Below are positions 16,242 through 24,206 of a DNA stretch of 36,664 nucleotides, in pieces. The translations under genes were made by a program, and so were the position numbers. Source of the stretch: Actinoplanes sp. TFC3 (lineage in GTDB: Bacteria > Actinomycetota > Actinomycetes > Mycobacteriales > Micromonosporaceae). Numbering within the stretch: the stretch's first letter is position 1; each line of letters begins with the position of its first letter. The notes under the pieces are model-generated. The model saw nothing but the letters and a program-made list of their open reading frames with translations. It did not search any database and was not told where the DNA came from. Location of the stretch: contig NZ_LOJP01000001.1 of the NCBI RefSeq assembly GCF_001553785.1, positions 1,912,820 through 1,949,483 on the forward strand. The letters run 5' to 3'.

Positions 16242-18191
16242 ATGGAGCCGCCGATGCAGGACGCCCTCCAGAAGGACGTGGACGAGGCCGGGGACGACAA
16301 GCGCGACGATGGGCTGGACGGTGCCGGCGAGGGGGAACTGGCCCTGCCGTACTGGCTGACCAGCACCGAGGAAGCCGCGAACACCGGGTTCTGGCAGATG
16401 CTGCGGCGGTTGCCCAAGCTGCTGCGCTCGGCCTGGTCGCTGGCGTGGCGGGCCAGCCCGCGCACCACCGCGGCGGTGGTGGTGCTGCAGTTGCTCGGCG
16501 GGGTGGCCAGCGCGGCCGGGTTGATCAGCGTGGTCGGGGTGTTCGACGGGCTGCTGCGCCAGGGGCCCACGCCGGAACGGGTGCGGGCCGCCGTACCGTC
16601 GCTGCTGATTCTGATCGGGGCCCTCGCCGTGCGGGGCGCACTCACCTCAGCCGCCGCGGCGGCCAACGGCCGGTTGTCCCCGCAGGTGTACCAGGCCGCC
16701 GAGATGCAACTGCTCGACCTCACCACCGGCGTCGACTTGTCCACCTTTGACGATCCGGGCTGGCGCGACGCCATGGAACGCGCCCGCGACCGGGGCATCA
16801 GCGCCGCCCAGCAGCTCGTCGACATGGCCATCGACCTCGGCACCAACTTCATCGGGCTGGTCGCCGCGGCCAGCGTGCTGACCGTGCTGCACCCGGTGCT
16901 GCTGCCGCTGCTCGTGATCAGCGTGGTGCCGATCGCCTGGGCGGCCGGCCGATCCGCCCGGCTGCGCTACCGCCAGGTGCTGCGCTACATCGCGGTGTGG
17001 CGGCGCCAGCGGATGCTCGCCTACCTGCTGGCCGCCCGGGAACCGGCTGCCGAGCTGCGCGCCTTCACCGTACGCGAGTACCTGCTGACCGAGATCCGGC
17101 GGCTGCTGACTGCGGCCACCCGCCAGGAGATCCGGCTCGCGACCAGCCAGGTGCGCACCACCGCGGCCGGGAACATGTTGAGCGGGGTGGTAACCGGGGT
17201 GACGTACGTGGTGCTGCTCTGGCTGTTGTGGACCGGGCGCATGCAGCTGGCCGCGGGCGGCGCGGCGGCCTACGCCATCAGCACGGGCATCGGCAAGCTG
17301 ACCGAGATTGCCTACAGCGCCAACCGGGTCTTCGAGCAGGGCCTCTACTTCTCCGACTTCCAGGGCTTCTGCGACCTGTCGCGCGAGCGTGCCGAGCCGG
17401 TCACCGGCCGCGCCGCGCCCGGGAGCTTCCAGGAGATCCGCCTCGACGACGTAACCTTCCGCTACCCCGACGCCGAACGACCGGCCGTGCGCGATGTCAG
17501 CATGACGCTGCGCCGCGGTGAGATCATCGCGCTGGTGGGGGAGAACGGCTCGGGCAAGTCGACGCTGGCCGGCCTGCTGGCCGGGCTCTATCGGCCGCAG
17601 ACCGGGCGGGTGCGCTGGGACGGCCGGGACGTGGCGCTGTTCGATCCGGAATCGGTACGCCGCCAGGTCGCCGTGGTCATGCAGGAACCGACCCGATGGC
17701 CGCTGCAGGCCCGGGCGTCCATCACCATTGGACGCTACGAGCGCCCCGAGCTCATGCCCGAGGTCGAGGCGGCCGCCCGCGCCGGTGACGCCCACGAGTT
17801 CGTGATGGAGTTGCCCCGGCGCTACGAGACCCTGCTGTCGCGCGACTTCACCGACGGCGCCGACCTGTCCGGTGGTCAGTGGCAGCGCCTGGCCGTCAGC
17901 CGGGCCTTCTACCGCGACGCGCCGCTGCTGATCTGCGACGAGCCGACCGCCAACCTCGACGCCCGCGCCGAGCACGACGTGTACGACCGGCTGCGCGAGC
18001 TCGCCGAGGGCCGTACGGTCGTGCTGATCACCCACCGGATGGCCAGCGTGCGCGAGGCCGACCGGATCTACGTGCTCGACCACGGCGAGGTCGTCGAGCA
18101 GGGCGACCACGCCGCACTGATGGCCGCCGACGGCCTGTACGCCCAGCTCTTCACCTTGCAGGCCAGCGCGTACCAGGGAACCTCGCCGTGA
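16242..18191 (+). CDS. ABC transporter, fused permease and ATP-binding protein (exporter half-transporter)
   Basis: A 649-residue half-transporter with an ABC exporter membrane domain (about 70-365) followed by a nucleotide-binding domain (about 395-645). Walker A is GENGSGKS at 433-440, the signature LSGGQ at 542-546, Walker B LLICDE at 562-567 with catalytic Glu567, and the H-loop is in VLITHRM. It would act as a homodimer, since no partner half is adjacent. The first 50 residues are acidic and soluble. In such a stand-alone unit the substrate, a lipid, peptide or drug, cannot be read from sequence. ATG 16242 follows GGAGAG; an in-frame ATG at 16254 behind GGAG is also possible. It starts 79 bases after the glycosyltransferase, so it may have its own promoter. 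Confidence 0.93.
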   Translation: MEPPMQDALQKDVDEAGDDKRDDGLDGAGEGELALPYWLTSTEEAANTGFWQMLRRLPKLLRSAWSLAWRASPRTTAAVVVLQLLGGVASAAGLISVVGVFDGLLRQGPTPERVRAAVPSLLILIGALAVRGALTSAAAAANGRLSPQVYQAAEMQLLDLTTGVDLSTFDDPGWRDAMERARDRGISAAQQLVDMAIDLGTNFIGLVAAASVLTVLHPVLLPLLVISVVPIAWAAGRSARLRYRQVLRYIAVWRRQRMLAYLLAAREPAAELRAFTVREYLLTEIRRLLTAATRQEIRLATSQVRTTAAGNMLSGVVTGVTYVVLLWLLWTGRMQLAAGGAAAYAISTGIGKLTEIAYSANRVFEQGLYFSDFQGFCDLSRERAEPVTGRAAPGSFQEIRLDDVTFRYPDAERPAVRDVSMTLRRGEIIALVGENGSGKSTLAGLLAGLYRPQTGRVRWDGRDVALFDPESVRRQVAVVMQEPTRWPLQARASITIGRYERPELMPEVEAAARAGDAHEFVMELPRRYETLLSRDFTDGADLSGGQWQRLAVSRAFYRDAPLLICDEPTANLDARAEHDVYDRLRELAEGRTVVLITHRMASVREADRIYVLDHGEVVEQGDHAALMAADGLYAQLFTLQASAYQGTSP

Positions 18192-18193
18192 TC

Positions 18194-18199
18194 TAAGGT
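18194..18199 (+). promoter_or_regulatory. Candidate -10 box for a leaderless FMN reductase transcript
   Basis: TAAGGT ends seven bases before the ATG at 18207, which has no SD. It begins three bases after the ABC gene's stop. The -35 is not recognisable. Confidence 0.35.
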
Positions 18200-18206
18200 C
18201 GGCGGC

Positions 18207-18839
18207 ATGACGCGCATCATGCTGATCTCGGGGAGCACCCGGGAGACGTCGCTGCACACCGCCGCCCTGCGCACGGTGGCCCGGGTGGCACCGGCGGGAA
18301 TCCACCCCGACCTGTACGACGGCCTGCGCGGCCTGCCGGCGTTCGCTCCGGGGGAGCAGCATGACGCCGCCACCATCCTGCGCCACCAGGTGTCCACGGC
18401 GGACGGCATCATCTTCTGCACGCCGGAATACGGGGGCTCGCTACCCGGCAGCTTGAAGAACCTGCTGGACTGGGTCGTCGAGGGCGCCGAGCTGTGGGAC
18501 AAGCCGGTGGCGTGGCTGTCGCTGGCCGAACCGGGCCGCGATCAGGGCGCGCTGTCGACGCTGGAGACGGTGCTCGGGCATGGCAACGCGCGGGTGCTGC
18601 GCTCGGCGCTGATCCGGCTGCCGATCGGGCCGGAAGCGGTCGGGCCGGACGGGCTCATCGCGGACCCGCAGCTGCACATGGCCGTGCAGGACATGCTGCA
18701 CGCGTTCGCCGTCGCGCTCGCGCCGAAACCCGACGCGCAGCCGTCCTGGCAGGTCAATTCGAGCCTCTACCCGATGATCCCGCAGCGGAAGACCACGCCG
18801 GAATTCCGGCAGCGAGCGCCACGCCACTTGCGCGATTAG
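18207..18839 (+). CDS. NAD(P)H-dependent FMN reductase family protein
   Basis: A 210-residue flavodoxin-like oxidoreductase. The FMN phosphate loop is GSTRETSLHTAAL, matching GSxRxxS. The isoalloxazine loop is TPEYGGSLPGSLKNLLDWV, matching PEYNxSxPGxLKNxxDW. These are the two signatures of the NADPH-dependent FMN reductase/azoreductase family. It would reduce free flavin, quinones or chromate-like acceptors in the cytosol. The length is at the upper end of the family because of a C-terminal extension (SSLYPMIPQRKTTPEF). It starts 15 bases after the ABC transporter stop but shows a -10-like box rather than an SD. It ends four bases before the converging response-regulator gene, with no terminator between them. 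Confidence 0.9.
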   Translation: MTRIMLISGSTRETSLHTAALRTVARVAPAGIHPDLYDGLRGLPAFAPGEQHDAATILRHQVSTADGIIFCTPEYGGSLPGSLKNLLDWVVEGAELWDKPVAWLSLAEPGRDQGALSTLETVLGHGNARVLRSALIRLPIGPEAVGPDGLIADPQLHMAVQDMLHAFAVALAPKPDAQPSWQVNSSLYPMIPQRKTTPEFRQRAPRHLRD

Positions 18840-18843
18840 TGCC

Positions 18844-19512
18844 TTAGAACTTCGGCGCGTCCGGAGCTTCGAGCAGCCCGAGTCGCAGCGCCGTCATCAG
18901 CGCCTGTGCGCGGTTGGCGGCGCCCAGCTTCTCGTACAGCTTCGAGATGTGGGTCTTGGCCGTGGACTCCGACACGAAGAGCTGCTTGGCGATCCCGGCC
19001 ACGCTCATGCCGTCGGCGAGCAGGCGCAGGACCTGACCCTCGCGTGGGGAGAGTTGCGGGCCGGAGGGCGCGAGGCGGCGCTTCATGGCTTCGGCGAGGT
19101 CGGCGGCGGTGAAGGCGCTGGGGGCGGAGGCGGCGTGCCGGGCGGCCGCCACCACCTCGTCGGCGGGGGCCGTCTTCGGCACGAACGCGCTGGCCCCGGC
19201 CTCAAGAGCGCCGAACAGCTGGTCGTCACCGGCATACATGGTCAGCACCACGATGCCCATGTTGGCGTTGTTCTTGCGCAGCGCGCGGGTCGCCTCCAGG
19301 CCGCTGCCATCGGGCAGCCGCAGGTCCATGATGACCACGTCCGGCTGCAGCGCGCCGGCCTGGCGGACGGCCTCGGCTGCCGTGGCGGCCTCGCCGACCA
19401 CCTCGAACTGCCGGTCCCGCTCGAACGCGTGCCGCAGCCCCTTACGGATCAAGTCGTGATCGTCGACGAGCAGCACCTTGGTGCGGGTCGTCGGCATCGG
19501 ACTGGTCGACAT
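18844..19512 (-). CDS. NarL/FixJ-type two-component response regulator
   Basis: A 222-residue regulator. The receiver domain is intact: acidic pair Asp17-Asp18 (VDDHD), phospho-acceptor Asp63 (IMDLRLPDG), Thr91 (VLTMY) and Lys113 (VPKTAP). The C-terminal LuxR/GerE helix-turn-helix runs about 155-215 (LSPREGQVLRLLADGMSVAG, then VSESTAKTHISKLYEKLGA). It binds DNA as a dimer once phosphorylated. The ATG at 19512 is seven bases downstream of the histidine kinase stop on the same strand, and GGGGAG precedes it, so the pair is one operon. The target genes are not evident from this window. It converges on the FMN reductase gene. Confidence 0.95.
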   Translation of the reverse strand: MSTSPMPTTRTKVLLVDDHDLIRKGLRHAFERDRQFEVVGEAATAAEAVRQAGALQPDVVIMDLRLPDGSGLEATRALRKNNANMGIVVLTMYAGDDQLFGALEAGASAFVPKTAPADEVVAAARHAASAPSAFTAADLAEAMKRRLAPSGPQLSPREGQVLRLLADGMSVAGIAKQLFVSESTAKTHISKLYEKLGAANRAQALMTALRLGLLEAPDAPKF

Positions 19513-19519
19513 GCTCGGG

Positions 19520-21211
19520 TTACTCCCCTTCTGATGCGGAAACGCTATCCCGCACGCTATCGCGCCGAGCGGACGATCCGAGCACTACGGCAACGGTTGT
19601 CCCGCTGGGGTGTCGTGGTCTGATCTCCAAACGGCCCCGGATACGTTCCGCTCTCTCGGCCATGATCGCAAGACCGTAGCGCCCATCGGGACGATCGTCG
19701 GCGAATCCCTTGCCGTCGTCGGAGACTTCGATCTGCGCGTACGGCGGGTCGACGGTGCAGGTGACCCACAGGTTGGAGGCGCCGGCGTGCTTACGGGCGT
19801 TGGTGATCGCCTCCTGGGCGATGCGCAGCAACTCCGCCTCGGTGGCGGCGGGCAGCCGGGCGGTGGATTCGTCGAACGTGAAGTGCACGCGCAGCCCGGC
19901 CGAGGTGCCCAGGGTGCGGGCGTACTCGGCGATGGCCGCCGCGAGCCCGCCGTTGCGGTCCACCTCGGAGCGCAGCTCGAACAGGCTGAGCCGCAGCTCG
20001 GTGATGACCCGGGTAACCTCGCCGCGCAGCGAGCGCAGCTCCTCGGCGGTCTCGTCGGCACCCTCGGGCAGGGTGGCCTGGGCGTTGTCGATGCCGTAGC
20101 CGACCATCACCAGCTCCTGCGCTACGCCGTCGTGAATCTCGCGGGCCAGACGCTGACGCTCCTCATTGGTCGCCAGCGCGCGGACCTCGTCGAACAGCAG
20201 GGCGGCCTCCAGCCGCAGGGCCGCCGGGCCGGTCACTTCGGTCACCCTCGAGATCACGGTCAGCGGGTACGCACTGGGCACATCGGCTTCCAGAATGACC
20301 AATCCGATCGTCCGCACGCCTGCTACCAGCGGGACGACCAGCGCGGAGGAATCGCCACCGGCGTGCGAGCGGGCCTGCGAGCGGTTGGCGGTCTGCGGCT
20401 GCTGGGTGGCCCAGGCGTCGGCGATCGCCGAGTCGGCGTCGAGGGTCACCTCCCAGTCCACCCGCTCGGCGCCGGACTGGGCCAGCATCACGAGCCGTCC
20501 GCCACCGCTGGCGGACAGCACCGCCGTGCGTTCGGCCGGGGCTACCGCGCGCAACTCCTCCAGCAGGTGCTCGGAGATGCCGCCCGGGTCCAGGGTTGCG
20601 CCCGGCAGGGACCGGGCGACGCTGCGCAGCTGGGTGAGCAGCCGGGTGGCCTCGGCGTACGGCTGCGGCTTGTTCTCCACCGGCGCCATGAGCTGGCGCA
20701 TGGTGTCCGCGGCGAAGGTGACGATCGCGCCGAGCACCAGCCACTGACCGCCCGCGGCAAGGTACCCGGGCTGGGTGATGACCTTCTGGCCCTCCTCCGC
20801 GATCACCCCGCCGATGACCATGGTCACCGCCGCGACGCCGAGCAGGGTGGCGCCCTCGGTGGGACGCCGGCGCAGCGCCGCGGTCAGCAGCGGCACGGCC
20901 AGGTAGGGCAGCACCGCCTCGGCCCCGAACCCGGCATCCACGGTCCGGGTGACGTTCGCGGCGGCGGCCACCGAACCCGCGGCCAGCCCGGTGACGGCCA
21001 CCTCGGCGAGGCGCCCGAGCGGCGCGGCGATGCGGTGATCCGGGGCGAACAGCGCGGGCAGTGCCGCGACCAGCAACAGGGCGATCCAGCGGAGCTCGCC
21101 CGGGTCGCGCGTGGCGATCAGCGTGAGAGCCGCCACGAGTGCGAGCATGACGAGGCGAGCGGCCACCACGAGCGGGTGGACGCGCACGGGAACGCTGGCT
21201 GACGCGGGCAC
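19520..21211 (-). CDS. Sensor histidine kinase (HisKA_3 type) with GAF-like domain
   Basis: With the GTG start at 21211 the protein has 563 residues. The N-terminal third holds about six hydrophobic helices (from VVAARLVMLALVAALTLI), a likely membrane sensor. A GAF-like region follows (about 190-340), then the dimerisation/phosphoacceptor motif ERQRLAREIHDGVAQEL with His360. The HATPase domain has NARKHAGASN (N box), VSDDGKGF (G1) and GRYGLAIMAERA. The frame is open to an ATG at 21331, but that start would coincide exactly with the divergent SRPBCC start codon and adds 40 non-conserved residues; GTG 21211 is therefore preferred. Neither has a good SD. It is paired with the NarL-type regulator seven bases downstream. 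The signal is unknown. Confidence 0.88.
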   Translation of the reverse strand: MPASASVPVRVHPLVVAARLVMLALVAALTLIATRDPGELRWIALLLVAALPALFAPDHRIAAPLGRLAEVAVTGLAAGSVAAAANVTRTVDAGFGAEAVLPYLAVPLLTAALRRRPTEGATLLGVAAVTMVIGGVIAEEGQKVITQPGYLAAGGQWLVLGAIVTFAADTMRQLMAPVENKPQPYAEATRLLTQLRSVARSLPGATLDPGGISEHLLEELRAVAPAERTAVLSASGGGRLVMLAQSGAERVDWEVTLDADSAIADAWATQQPQTANRSQARSHAGGDSSALVVPLVAGVRTIGLVILEADVPSAYPLTVISRVTEVTGPAALRLEAALLFDEVRALATNEERQRLAREIHDGVAQELVMVGYGIDNAQATLPEGADETAEELRSLRGEVTRVITELRLSLFELRSEVDRNGGLAAAIAEYARTLGTSAGLRVHFTFDESTARLPAATEAELLRIAQEAITNARKHAGASNLWVTCTVDPPYAQIEVSDDGKGFADDRPDGRYGLAIMAERAERIRGRLEIRPRHPSGTTVAVVLGSSARRDSVRDSVSASEGE

Positions 21212-21316
21212 GTGACGGATGGTAGCCGCACTTGTGCGAACTGGCTCGTCCGCGATACCCGCTGGGGTGCGCAACCGCCCCGGCCGGGCGTCGTCGGGAT
21301 TGTCGCAGCCACGCGG

Positions 21317-21322
21317 TAGCCT
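21317..21322 (+). promoter_or_regulatory. Candidate -10 box for a leaderless SRPBCC transcript
   Basis: TAGCCT ends seven bases before the ATG at 21330, and no SD is present. The -35 is poor. Confidence 0.3.
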
Positions 21323-21329
21323 GCCTGCC

Positions 21330-21782
21330 ATGGCGGACAGCTCGACGCAGTCGATCCAGGTCCAGGCGCCTCCGGCCGCGGTCGTCGAGGTGATCTGCGA
21401 CTTCCCCAGCTATCCGCAATGGGCGGATGCGGTGAAGGTCTGTGAGGTCGTCGAGGAGTATGAGGACGGCTACGCCGCCCGGGTGCGCTTCGTCATCGAC
21501 GCCGGCCCGCTGGCCGACGACTACCAGCTCGACTACGCCTACGCCGAGGACCTCTCGCGCATCGAGTGGCACCTGGTCGCGCCCTCGAAGATGCAGAAAG
21601 TGCTGAACGGCTCCTACGACTTGGTCGCAGACGGTGGCGGAAACACCACGGTGACGTACACCCTTGAGGTGGAGCTCACCGTGGGGATGCTGGGCATGTT
21701 CAAGCGCAAGGCCGAAAAGATGATCATGGACACGGCCCTCAAGGAGCTCAAGCGCCGCGTCGAAAGCCTGTCCCGGGCCTGA
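21330..21782 (+). CDS. SRPBCC (START/polyketide-cyclase-like) ligand-binding protein
   Basis: A 150-residue single-domain protein of the SRPBCC superfamily (polyketide_cyc). The fold signature begins with IQVQAPPAAVVEVICDFPSY and PQWADAVKVCEV, runs through antiparallel strands, and ends with the long C-terminal helix MIMDTALKELKRRVESL that lines the hydrophobic cavity. It presumably binds a hydrophobic ligand, but no catalytic residues can be named. It resembles what I recall of mycobacterial TB16.3 (Rv2185c), which also lies in the PimB' neighbourhood. ATG 21330 is preceded by a -10-like box and no SD. It is followed 31 bases later by the Trp-repeat protein on the same strand. Confidence 0.87.
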   Translation: MADSSTQSIQVQAPPAAVVEVICDFPSYPQWADAVKVCEVVEEYEDGYAARVRFVIDAGPLADDYQLDYAYAEDLSRIEWHLVAPSKMQKVLNGSYDLVADGGGNTTVTYTLEVELTVGMLGMFKRKAEKMIMDTALKELKRRVESLSRA

Positions 21783-21813
21783 CCGCGCGCATCAACTTCA
21801 GCAGGGGGCACGC

Positions 21814-22500
21814 ATGACTGGAACGGCGCGCGAGGAAGCCGAGCGGCTGGTCGCAACGGTGCTGGCAATGGCCGGGCAGGCCCGCCGGAACTCCGGGCTG
21901 GGTGATCTCATCGCGGCGGTGGTGCCCGATCCCAAGGCGGCTGCCCGGCTGGCGGTGGGTGCGGGAGACTTCGCCACCGGCGTGGCCAGCCTGATGCGCG
22001 CCTTCTCGTCCGTTGCGGAGGGCACAAAACGGACCCCGGAGCCGAAGGTACGTCCAGAGCCCACCCCTGATCAGTCGTGGGCGGCCGCCACGCGCGCAAC
22101 CGCGTCCTCGGCTCCTGCCGACGAGCCCACCATCGACGAGGCCGCCGACCCCTGGACGGCCGCCACGCGCGAGGACAACCGGCATGCCCGCCGGGAAGCT
22201 GCTGCCGCCGGGGAGGCTGCGGCGGCGGCTCGGGAAGCGGCGGGACGGCCCGCGAATGAGGGCGCTGAGGGGTGGGGGAGCTCTGTACGTACCGGAAATA
22301 AGACGGGTGAAGGCGTGACGCGCCCCACGGACCCCTGGGCGGCAGCGGTCGCGAACTACGCGAACGGGGACTCGCCTGGCGAAACCGGCGTGGCACGAAC
22401 CGGCGGCGTAGATCATGATGTGGCGGCACAGGGAACGCCGGCTGCGGCCGGAGACCGCGACGACCGGCCGGGCGGGGACGCCCCCGGCGGCGCGGAGTGA
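21814..22500 (+). CDS. Hypothetical Ala-rich, probably disordered protein with Trp repeats
   Basis: A 228-residue protein that I do not recognise. The first 65 residues are ordered and helical (EEAERLVATVLAMAGQARR, then a Gly/Ala-rich amphipathic part). The rest is low-complexity Ala/Gly/Glu/Asp/Arg. Within it are four short Trp-centred repeats: SWAAATRA, PWTAATRE, GWGSSVRT and PWAAAVAN. The first two share a nearly identical DNA word (GGCCGCCACGCGCG) about 75 bases apart. No signal peptide or membrane helix is visible. GCAGGGGGC lies just before the ATG at 21814. Its TGA overlaps the first GTG of the glucokinase gene (GTGA), so the two are probably translated together. Function unknown. Confidence 0.75.
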   Translation: MTGTAREEAERLVATVLAMAGQARRNSGLGDLIAAVVPDPKAAARLAVGAGDFATGVASLMRAFSSVAEGTKRTPEPKVRPEPTPDQSWAAATRATASSAPADEPTIDEAADPWTAATREDNRHARREAAAAGEAAAAAREAAGRPANEGAEGWGSSVRTGNKTGEGVTRPTDPWAAAVANYANGDSPGETGVARTGGVDHDVAAQGTPAAAGDRDDRPGGDAPGGAE

Positions 22501-23471
22501 CAACAGAGGGGACGGGCAGCGTGGCGCTGACCATCGGAATCGACGTCGGCGGCACCAAGGTGGCCGGCGGGGTGGTGGACGAGAACGGGGCAGTGGTCGC
22601 ACAGACGCGGCGCGAGACCCCGGCCGACGACCCCGCGGCAACCCGGGACACCATCGTCGCGGTGGCCACCGAGCTGGCGGCCCAGTATCCGGCGGCCGAC
22701 GCGGTGGGCATCGGGGCCGCCGCCTGGATCGACGTGGCCGGGGCGACGGTGCTGTTCGCGCCCAACCTGGCCTGGCGCGAGGAGCCGGTGCGCGACATCG
22801 TGGCCAAGGCCGTCGGGCTGCCGACCGTGCTGGAGAACGACGCCAACGTGGCCGCCTGGGCCGAGTTCCGCTTCGGCGCGGCCCGCCAGGCCGACGACTC
22901 CATGGTGATGATCACCGTGGGCACCGGCATCGGCGGCGGGATCGTGCTCGGCGGGCGGCTGTGGCGCGGCGCCAACGGCACCGCCGGGGAGCTGGGCCAC
23001 ATCCAGTCGGTCAACGGCGGGCACCCGTGCGGCTGCGGCCGGCTGGGCTGCCTGGAGCAGTATGCGAGCGGCAAGGCGCTGGTCCGCTTCGCGCGGGCCG
23101 GGGCGCGGCAGGAACCCGAGCGGGCCGCCTTGCTGCTGAAGCTGGCCGGCGGGGACCCGCTGGAGATCACCGGCCGGCAGATCACCGAGGCGGCGCAGCG
23201 CGGCGACGGGGTGGCCCGGGACGCGTTCGCGCAGATCGGGTATTGGCTGGGCGTCGCCATGGCCGACCTGGCCCAGGCCTTCGACCCGCAGGTGCTGGTC
23301 GTCGGCGGCGGCGTCATCGACGCCGGGGAACTGCTGATGGGCCCGACCGAGGCCACCTACCGGGACCAGCTCGCCCAGCGCGGGCGGTTCCCGGTGGCCG
23401 AGATCAAGGCCGCCGAAACCGGCAACACCGCAGGGGTGCTCGGCGCGGCCGACCTGGCCCGCCGGATCTGA
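22497..23471 (+). CDS. ROK-family glucokinase
   Basis: A 324-residue sugar kinase of the ROK family. The phosphate-binding loop is IGIDVGGTKVAGG near the N-terminus, and the catalytic Asp lies in ENDANVAAWAEF. MITVGTGIGGGIVLGG is the second ATP motif. The ROK signature appears as GELGHIQ followed by a zinc knuckle HPCGCGRLGCLEQYASG. Together these indicate a glucose/mannose-type kinase, probably ATP-dependent, that makes glucose 6-phosphate. GTG 22497 overlaps the preceding stop. A GTG at 22521 has a better-spaced GAGGGG nine bases upstream and would give 316 residues starting MALTIGIDVGG, so the start is ambiguous. The endonuclease-like gene follows 20 bases later. Confidence 0.9.
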   Translation: MTTEGTGSVALTIGIDVGGTKVAGGVVDENGAVVAQTRRETPADDPAATRDTIVAVATELAAQYPAADAVGIGAAAWIDVAGATVLFAPNLAWREEPVRDIVAKAVGLPTVLENDANVAAWAEFRFGAARQADDSMVMITVGTGIGGGIVLGGRLWRGANGTAGELGHIQSVNGGHPCGCGRLGCLEQYASGKALVRFARAGARQEPERAALLLKLAGGDPLEITGRQITEAAQRGDGVARDAFAQIGYWLGVAMADLAQAFDPQVLVVGGGVIDAGELLMGPTEATYRDQLAQRGRFPVAEIKAAETGNTAGVLGAADLARRI

Positions 23472-23491
23472 TCGTTTCAAGGGGAGGACCG

Positions 23492-24181
23492 TTGTCCGGG
23501 GTTCCGCTACGGGTGCTCAGCTACAACGTGCACGGCCTGCGCGACGACCGTGTCGCGCTGGCCGGCCTGGTACGCGAGCTGGCCCCGGACGTCGTCATCG
23601 TGCAGGAGGGCTTCCGGCGGTTCCGCTGGCGGCACAAGTGCGCGGCGCTGGCCGACAGCCTTGGCATGGTGGTCGCCGAGGGCGGCCTGCCCTCGCTGGG
23701 CAACCTGCTGCTGGTGACGCTGCGGGTGCGCGTGCACGAGACGTGGAGCCTGCGCTACCCGCTCACCCCGGGCAGGCACCTGCGCGGGGCCGCGTTCGCG
23801 CGCTGCTCGGTGAAGGGTGCCCGGTTCACCGTCTCCGGCTCGCACCTGGCCACCGATCCGGCCGAGCGGCCCGCCCAGGCGGCGCTCTGGAAGGACGCGC
23901 TGGCCCAGGTGAACGGTCCGCTGGTGGCCGGCGGCGACCTCAACGAGGGGCCGGGCGGGGGAGCGTGGCGCACGGTCGCCGACGGGTTCGTCGACACCGC
24001 GTCGGTGGCCGGCGGCACCCCGCTGACCTTCCCGGCCACCCTGCCCCGCCAGCGCATCGACGCGCTTTTCGTTTCGCCGGACGTGCAGATCGAGCGGTAT
24101 GAGGTTGTGGAGACCGACGCCGCCCGCCGGGCCAGCGATCACCTCCCGGTGCTGGCCGAGCTGACGTTGCCTTCCGACTAG
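23492..24181 (+). CDS. Endonuclease/exonuclease/phosphatase-fold protein, TTG start
   Basis: A 229-residue member of the EEP superfamily (DNase I/APE1/sphingomyelinase fold). The metal- and phosphate-binding motifs are in order: VLSYNVHGLRDD (Asn), VVIVQEGFRRF (Glu), GSHLATDP (His), VAGGDLNEGPGG (Asp, Asn), RIDALFVSPDV (Asp) and ASDHLPVLAEL (Asp-His). This is a complete catalytic set, so an active phosphodiesterase is likely; substrate, DNA, RNA or a phospholipid head group, is not resolved. The frame is open far upstream, antisense-like inside the glucokinase gene. The TTG at 23492 is chosen because GGGGAGG stands four bases before it and homology starts at once. It lies 20 bases after the glucokinase and is probably co-transcribed. 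Confidence 0.88.
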   Translation: MSGVPLRVLSYNVHGLRDDRVALAGLVRELAPDVVIVQEGFRRFRWRHKCAALADSLGMVVAEGGLPSLGNLLLVTLRVRVHETWSLRYPLTPGRHLRGAAFARCSVKGARFTVSGSHLATDPAERPAQAALWKDALAQVNGPLVAGGDLNEGPGGGAWRTVADGFVDTASVAGGTPLTFPATLPRQRIDALFVSPDVQIERYEVVETDAARRASDHLPVLAELTLPSD

Positions 24182-24206
24182 GCGGCTCGTCTGCGAGGAT
24201 TCCCGG

